Origin: Aspidiotus rigidus
Lineage: Eukaryota; Arthropoda; Insecta; Hemiptera; Diaspididae
DNA length: 64,000 bases
Reading direction: 5' to 3'
NCBI GenBank assembly: GCA_035079385.1
Contig: JAVHKY010000023.1
Span: 3,906,001-3,970,000 of the forward strand
This document shows, piece by piece, positions 57,519-64,000 of the stretch (positions are counted from its first letter, which is position 1; each line of letters opens with the position of its first letter). A model generated the notes under the pieces. It saw only the letters and a program-made list of their open reading frames with translations. It was not told the DNA's origin and searched no databases. The position numbers were made by a program, and so were the translations under genes.

Positions 57519-59308
57519 AAGTTTCATCTCAATTTTTCCCTTTACTTTATAAATTACCTAGCTTCCACGTTGAAATTTTGAATTTTTTGATTATTTTATT
57601 GTTCCATAAATAATAAATAAACACGAGTCGTTAAATTGAAATAATTTCCACTAAATATCTCGACTATAGGATAATATTTTCGATACACCAAAATAGGAGA
57701 CATAGCTCCAGGCATTTGGAAAGTATTGCAGTTCAATGATCACTCGACTTCGATAGGGTGCAGACGATCGAAAATTAAACCGGTATACAATTTATTTATC
57801 CATTTTTAGCCGGTCGTCCAAATTCCGCGGAGAAATCTTGAAAGTTCGGTTCTACATACTGAAAAAAACACGTTTCCTTCGATAATCGTAGAATTACCGT
57901 TTTCGCGGGGCTTAGAAACCTACGGTCTACTTAAATATTCTATTCTTCCTTCACTTTCCCCCCGAAAAAATTCGAGTTTCCACGTACACATATTCATTCA
58001 GGTGTGATCGATAAAGGTCAATGGAATTTGAAGATGACAGCCAAATTGGTAGAGAAGAGAAAATGTACCACGACGAATGCCTGTTTTCAAAATAATATTT
58101 TAAACTAGACCCAAAACGAAGCAGGGCCAGAATTGGATAAAAAAGTTTGTTGAAGTGGGAACTAAAATTTTAGTATCGAGTTTCAAACAACGAGAACGAA
58201 GACTTTATGACGTCAGGGAACAAAGGAAGCGGGAGGAAATTTCTATTTTTTTACGTGTTCCTTCGCTTATTAGTTATTATACCGAAAAGTATTTCAACAT
58301 TTATATCAATTTGCGAGGCGAAGGAATCTAAAGAGCACGGATTTGTACAGGAAAAAAAATAATAAATTATGGCTCAAAAAAAAGATACTTACGAACTAAT
58401 CCGATATTTAGTTTGGTCACAATTTCTTACGAAACAATCAATTAAATAAATTCGATAATAAATAGAAAAATAAAAAAATTCACTGCCGAAGAAACGAATA
58501 AATAAAATAAATACGAACAGCACAAGCGGATTAAAGCGAACAAAATTTTGCGATATGCAACCGAAAGCGAGTGAAAATCATGCGAACATCAACAAAGCGT
58601 ATCTCATCGAATTAATGTTTAGACCTGTTAAAGCACACGAGCAATATTCTATACAGTTCAGGCACGCTGTGTCCAGGATATCACACAATGTACCGACGAA
58701 TAGAACATTATCCGAAGAAGATCCGAAATCCGTCGTGTTAGCACTACAGAATTCATATCCCTTTCCATTCTGTTCGAGTCAATCAACACATTATAGGCGG
58801 CTAGCGAGAAAAGTCATCATTGGTCTCCCACTACATATTAATCACGCCGTGGTGCCGGTGGTGAATCAGAATTTTGTGGATTTCCGCTATGTTCTCGACG
58901 TCGTTCCCACAAAAAAAAAAAAAAAAAAAAAAAAGACGTGACGAAAAATGATGATCCTTTTCGTTCATTCAGTTCTTCCGAATTCTTTTATTTAATTTTC
59001 CCAGAAAATAGCGCGTGCTTTTATAACTTTTCCCACAATGAGATTAGTAAGGGAAAACAAAACCGATTTATATGAGAGCTTAGTTTCCAAAAAGAGAAAA
59101 AAAACACATTTTTTTTTTTTTAATTTTAAATATAGAATTGGAAAGAAATTCACATCATACGAGGGATGAAATCACTTGAACGACAGAATTTTGATAAGGA
59201 TACGATCAGTCTCGTTCTCGTGACGTTACTAACTGATAACAGCGACTGATCGTAAACAAAAGTAACCGTAATTATGATCGATAGTATGCAAGATTCTGCG
59301 TTAGTATC
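57519..59308. other. No gene recognised
   Basis: AT-rich. It includes an open frame of 128 codons (58555-58941) that runs into a long poly(A) tract (58911-58935); it shows no domain or motif I recognise. Confidence 0.35.
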
Positions 59309-59316
59309 GTTATTAC

Positions 59317-59865
59317 CAGAGACAGGATTTTCTGGCGAGAAAACTTGCGAATTTCGACACTTAAAATTCAAAAATTCGGCAATATTCGGCATTTGTTTTA
59401 AAAAAAGAGGTGGAAATACACGTCTTTCAGTACATTTACTCAATTTCCAATCAAAATTACCTTACTTTTCACCAGAACTAATCAATTTTGGAAGAATAAA
59501 TTTGTCAATTTTCAATTGAAACTGACTCACTTGAGAGCAAATTTTGTTAATATTTGCAAATAAAAATTACTTAGCTTCAGGCCCAAATTTATGAATTTTT
59601 TGACAAAAATTGGCCCAAAATTTAGTATTAATTTTCAAATAAAACCCACCTGATTACAGGCAAAATTGCAAACTGAGATTTGTAATGATTTGGGCATTTT
59701 TCGGCATTCTTATCAGTTTCGGCATTCATTCCAGTTTCGGCATTTTTCGGCAAAATAGAATTTTTTTCCTGCATCCTATTTATCATGATTCAAACTTCAT
59801 TCAGATTCTCATTCATTTCGCCCCTCAGGAGAAAAAGTGCCAAATGCCGAGGAATCCGGTCTCTG
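59317..59865. mobile_element. hAT-type MITE, exact 8-bp target duplication
   Basis: The ends are CAGAGACAGGATTTTCTGGC and the complement of CAGAGACCGGATTCCTCGGC; GTTATTAC flanks both sides (59309-59316 and 59866-59873). It is the same family as 45067-45708 but about 90 bp shorter. No coding. Confidence 0.92.
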
Positions 59866-59969
59866 GTTATTACTATTGCGCGTTACTGATTCCCATAAGA
59901 GTACATACACTAGCAATATTTTGGTTATTCGTTAATACTCGAAATTTTGAAATACACATAATTAAAGAT

Positions 59970-60184
59970 TCCAAGTTCAACACATCTTCTGCTGCCCCAA
60001 CTTGACCCAACTCCGCAATTCCTTATCCATCTCTCACAACCATACAAAGGCACTATCAGACGACTTCCTCTCCATCCCCAACATATTCAACTTCCTACAA
60101 CAAGCAAACTTCATTTCACGCATCGAAACGCAATTTCACCGAGCCCATGCCCTGAAGGCAGACTGCTAGCAACTCGTAAATTAA

Positions 60185-60218
<34 letters not shown>

Positions 60219-60219
60219 T
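59970..60219 (+). mobile_element. LINE 3' end with poly(A) tail
   Basis: One frame reads LSDDFLSIPNIFNFLQQANF and ISRIETQFHRAHALKADC before stops, resembling the last residues of Jockey/CR1-type ORF2 RNase H ends (D-LLxxPxxxxFLxxTxF). It is followed by AT-rich 3' sequence and about 30 A at 60187-60219. The 5' limit is uncertain; AGATTC at 59967 and 60221 may be part of a target duplication. Confidence 0.55.
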
Positions 60220-60245
60220 AGATTCTTCTTTTCAAATATTAACGA

Positions 60246-61100
60246 ACTAGATGATCTGTGCTGCTCCGCAGCATTAGTATAATTGATGATATAATTCAAC
60301 CATGAAACCTGGACAGGGGGGATATATCATTATAGGTGGAATATATCCACATAAGAAATGTAATTGGTGAAACCGCGTTTTAATGTTCAGGGAATTTGTA
60401 AGGGACGCTAAGTTGGTCAAGAAGTGATGGCGGATCGGAGGGTATAAAAAATCAGGCCGACCTGTTCAGTTGAAGTCCCTGGAAAATTGGAAAAGGGGGT
60501 CCGTTTTCCTTTCACAAATATCGCCTTAAGAAATGTACAGGGAAAAATTGCCTTTCGATTTTTTGAAAATTTGTGAGGAAGGCGGAGTCAATTGTTGAGT
60601 GACGGCGAATCTGTTGGGGAGAGGCATTTATTAAAAAAAAAAAAGAAGGATCAGTGTTTGACGCTGGTAAACTGAATAAAATGGTTCAATTTCATCTAAA
60701 AAATACCTATATCCATAAGAAATGTACCAGGGCAAAATCGCGTTTCAATACTACTCAAAACTGAAGTCAGGGACGGGTCAGCCAATGGGTAATGGCTTAT
60801 CTGTGGGTCAGAAGCATTTATTCGAAGGATAGATCAGGCCAATCTGTCCAGGGGAAATGTCTGGCGAATTTTATTAAGTTTTACTGAATTTTTTCCAGTA
60901 CATATATAGACAGATAATAAGTGAAATGCTCAATTGAGGAAAATTCAAGAACGCCTTAAGTCGAGCGGCTGCTGATCCTTAATGGCTCAGCTGGTGCGCT
61001 GAATGAACAAATTAAAGAAACTAAAGCAAATTGGTTGAGTAGAACGGTCAGACGGACTGTCATAAAGTTGTGTTTGAAAGTTTTTTCATATATATAAAAA
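60246..61100. repeat. Dispersed ~190-bp-unit repeat, copy 2 (uninterrupted)
   Basis: Matches 307-966 and 2305-2510 along its length with scattered differences and without the 1.3-kb insertion, so it represents the pre-insertion state. It ends in TATATA and A-run like copy 1. Confidence 0.88.
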
Positions 61101-61182
61101 AACTCGGCGCTCCGCGCCTCGCCACCTCCCCACTTGATTTACTTTCAGTCAAACTGAATAGATAAGGCGTGAAACACGTTCT

Positions 61183-61245
61183 TTGTTTCGAAATTTTCTG
61201 GCATAGGCAAATACATAAAGATCATATTTCATGTCTTTCTCAGTA
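61183..61245. repeat. Dispersed repeat C, copy 2
   Basis: AAATTTTCTGGCATAGGCAA through CATATTTCATGTCTTTCTCA, similar to 33188-33250 and 63938-64000. It ends at the insertion point of 61248-63732. Confidence 0.75.
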
Positions 61246-61247
61246 TA

Positions 61248-63732
61248 CAGGGTGGACCAGAAAGATGTTACCAGTTAAATGGGAGTTTGTGCTAAATCTG
61301 TCGTAGCACGAAAACGGAAAACGTTAGTCGTATAGTTTGAATGTACGAATTTTGTATCTCAATATTATCTTTAATTTGAACCACATCCGAAGTTTCTACG
61401 ACTTTTCTGAGCCAAGTTATGGACCAAAATGTGCCGAAAATTCACCAAATCGCCAGGGTTCCCAAAATAGGGCTTGAAAATTAATTAATTTACAGTATTG
61501 AGCTGAATTTCGAAAAATTCAATAATCTAATTATTGTTTCTTGAGTGAATTTGGACGGGGAAAACGAGAAAAATAGTAACAAAATCCTAAGAAGCACCAA
61601 AATGGGCACAAATAGGGTCAAAATTCCCCCAAGTTGGAAAATTATTCAAACTTTTGAATTGTATTTCAATTTGCAAGTGGAATTTCGCACTGAGTCCGAA
61701 AAAAATATTTCAAAATTCTTCGAAGCACCGACATGGGTTAACGGGCTCAAAAAAAGCCAAAATTTCCCCAAATTGGAAAATTGTTCAAACTTCCAAATTT
61801 CAATTCGATTTTCAAGTGAAATTTTGCGCTGAAACCGAAAAAAAAATGCTTAAACAGTTCTTCGAAGCAGCAAAAAGGGGTTAGTGGGCCCAAAAAGGGC
61901 AAAAATCTTCCGAAATTGGAAAATTATTATTGTTTAAACTTTCAATTTTGCGCTAAGTCCAAAAAAAAGTGCTTGAAAAATTCCTCGAAGCACCAAAATG
62001 GGTTATTGGGCTCAAACAGGGCCAAAATTTCCCCAAATTGGAAAATCGTTCAAACTTTCAAGTTTTAATTCGATTTTCAAGTGGACTTTTGCGCTGAGTC
62101 CGAAAAAATACTTGAAAAGCTCTTGGAAGCACCAAAAAGGGGTTTTTGGGCCCAAAAAGAGCCAAAATATTCCCAAATTGGAAAATCGTTCGAACTTTCA
62201 AATTTTAATTCTATTTTCATGTGGACTTTCGCGTTGAGTCCGAAAAAAATGCTCAAAAAATACTTCGGCGCACCAAAATGGGCTCGAAGAGAATCAAAAT
62301 TCCTCCATGATGAAAAATTGTGTAATCTTCAAAAGTTGTTTTCATTTCCGAAGTAAAATTTAGCGCCGAGTCCGGGAATAATACTGAAATGGCCCTAGAT
62401 GATCTCCAAAATGAAAATTCGAAAATTTTTCTCATTCTGCAGTAAAATTGTTGATTCAGGGGTTGGAAGGAATGTCGACAAGTTCGTCTGCCGTTGAGTG
62501 CTCGCGGAGTGAGAGATCGACAGGCGTCGGGTGACAGATCCCAAAGAGGAAATTGCGGAAATTCTCCTCACTTGGGGGATTGGAGGGAGACGACAAATTC
62601 ATCTTCCGTTGAAGGTTCGCGTCGAGAGACCGGTTAGGGCTCTGCGTATGATCAAAGCGGGAAAAAGTGCGGAAACTCTCGTTGTTTCTTGTCAAGGAGA
62701 GTTCAACAGCTTTTTTTCACCTCAGCACACAATTTTACCCTAAAATCAAGAAAAACTTTGAAGGTTAGGCGATTTTTTCGTTTTGGAGAAATGTTGACCG
62801 TTTCTGGTCCCACTAACCCATTTTGGTGCTTTGCAGAATTTTTCAACAATTTTATTCCGATTCAGCGCTAAATTTTATCTCAGAATTGAGAAAAACTTTG
62901 AAAATTGGGCAATTTTATCATTTTGGGAAAATTTTGATTTTCTTTTGGGCCCATCAACCCATTTTGGTGCTTCGCAGAATTTTTTAACAATTTTATTCCG
63001 ATTCAGCGCTATATTTTATCTCAGAATCGAGAAAAACTTCGAAGGTAAGGCGCTTTTATCAGCATTTTGAGGAAAGTTTGACCCTTACTGAGCCCATTAA
63101 CCCATTTTGGCGCTTCGCAGAATTTTTCAACAATTTTATACCGATTCAGCGCTAAATTTTATCTCAGAATCGAGAAAAACTTCGAAGATTAGGCGGTTTT
63201 ATCATTTTTGGGAAATTTTGACCCTTTTTGGGCCCGTTAACCCATTTTGGTGCTTCGCCGAATTTTTGAACAATCTTATTCGGATTCAGCGCTCAATTTT
63301 ACTCCAGGATCAGGGAACACTTTGAAGATTACGCGATTCTTTCAATCATACGAAAATTCCACCCAGTTCTGTAAAAGCCGGCCAAGCGACATGATAACAT
63401 TTTGGAGGAAGATATTTCTTGTATTTGTATGATAGACCTTATCTTATAGATTGTAGTCATATCGCTTGGCCGGCTTTTACAGAACTCGGTTCCATTGTTT
63501 TTTGATAATTCACAACCTTTGGAACCCCTGCTGTAAAATCTCAGCACATTTTGGTCCATAACTCGGCTCAGAAAAGTCGTAGAAACTTCGGATATATGGC
63601 TCAAAATAAAGATAAAATTGAGATATAAACTTCGTACTTTTAAACTATACGTCTTACGTTTTGCGTTTTCGCGCTACGACAGATTTAACGCAAACTCTCA
63701 TTTAACTAGTAACATCTTTCTGGTCCACCCTG
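61248..63732. mobile_element. 2.5-kb near-palindromic TIR element made of inverted tandem arrays
   Basis: About 190 bp of terminal inverted repeat (61248-61437 and 63545-63732) begins CAGGGTGGACCAGAAAGATG; TA is on both sides (61246-61247 and 63733-63734). The left interior (about 61500-62360) is a tandem array of ~110-120-bp units (CACCAAAATGGGTTA, GGGCCAAAATTTCCCCAAAT, TTTGCGCTGAGTCCGAAAAA). The right interior (about 62700-63340) holds the same unit inverted (TAACCCATTTTGGTGCTTCG, CCGATTCAGCGCTAAATTTT). The short centre (62450-62690) has its own direct repeat (GTTGGAAGGAATGTCGAC against ATTGGAGGGAGACGAC). No transposase: all open frames here follow the arrays. Confidence 0.9.
63365..63486. 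mobile_element. Small MITE, GCCGGCC family, copy 2, nested
   Basis: 122 bp with a perfect 25-bp inverted repeat (AGTTCTGTAAAAGCCGGCCA, continuing AGCGA). It lies within the right arm of the 61248-63732 element and is missing from the left arm. Relative at 3946-4068. Confidence 0.85.
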
Positions 63733-63937
63733 TATAAGACTATTTTGCGGTTGAATTTCTTATTTATTCCACCTACCCCACCTTCTTAGAGGAAGGAGAA
63801 GGAAAAGCTCAAAGAAAGCGAGATTATCTATCCCTCGAGTTTCATATTATAAATTTACTTCTCTAATTGCGCTTATGGATTTAGATCTAGAAACTATGAT
63901 TGTTGAGTATAAGTACCCTGGTAAAACTGAGTCCAAA

Positions 63938-64000
63938 AAAATTTCCGGCATAGCCAAATAAATGAAGATCATGTTTCATGTCTTTTATATTTTATCAGTG
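63938..64000. repeat. Dispersed repeat C, copy 3 (cut by window end)
   Basis: AAATTTCCGGCATAGCCAAA through GATCATGTTTCATGTC, close to 33188-33250. Confidence 0.8.

Noticed and set aside
61545..63325. Many 60-95-codon frames with similar words (PKLENRSNFQ, FGASQNFLTILF)
   Set aside because: They are translations of the tandem units in the palindromic element; the similarity is at DNA level and occurs in several frames.
1..64000. tRNA or other structured RNA genes
   Set aside because: No B-box-like GGTTCGAATCC stretch with a plausible cloverleaf was seen on a visual pass; a tRNAscan run would be needed to exclude them.

Overview
This is arthropod, almost certainly insect, nuclear DNA: AT-rich, with almost no host coding sequence, and packed with transposons of the kinds common in insect genomes (R1-, Jockey- and RTE-like LINEs, a Penelope-like element, hAT, MULE, pogo/mariner-like elements and many MITEs). 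I cannot name the species. No operons, rRNA, tRNA or CRISPR were seen.

The one host gene I recognise is hedgehog. Its first coding exon is on the minus strand at 47503-47826. It carries a signal peptide, the mature N-terminus CGPGR and the start of the Hh signalling domain, and ends in a perfect splice donor at the exon 1 boundary used in vertebrate Shh. Exon 2 was not found in the 47 kb to its left, so that DNA is probably a giant repeat-filled first intron. Sequence to the right of 47.83 kb would then be 5' UTR, promoter and upstream DNA.

Layout. 0.3-3.0 kb: an old ~190-bp tandem repeat carrying a TA-flanked long-TIR element (967-2304), itself carrying an hAT-type MITE (1291-1873). 3.3-7.2 kb: small minisatellites, a ~155-bp degenerate tandem array and two MITEs. 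11.96-13.31 kb: a 5'-truncated Penelope-like element (minus) with an inverted copy of its own 3' end, split by a MITE. 14.2-18.0 kb: three TIR elements. 18.33-22.36 kb: a nearly complete RTE-like LINE with intact ORF1 and broken ORF2. 25.0-28.8 kb: an R1-like LINE relic holding a decayed hAT transposon (25489-26879) and an hAT-type MITE (27626-28752), each with exact 8-bp target-site duplications. 31.8-35.1 kb: a hairpin MITE and a 2.1-kb pogo-like element filled with minisatellite. 38.2-45.9 kb: two copies of an unnamed repeat, a MULE transposase tail with a SWIM domain, a minisatellite, a Jockey-like LINE 3' fragment, a pogo-like MITE and an hAT MITE. 50.6-53.0 kb: a ZMYM1/TTF-like hAT transposase (minus) cut by a LINE flanked by a 17-bp target-site duplication. 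57-60 kb: an inverted-repeat element, a second hAT MITE of the 45-kb family and a LINE 3' end. 60.2-64 kb: a second copy of the first repeat, then a 2.5-kb near-palindromic element built of inverted tandem arrays.

The window is therefore a record of repeated insertion into insertion. TIRs, target-site duplications and interrupted reading frames give the order of events directly in several places.
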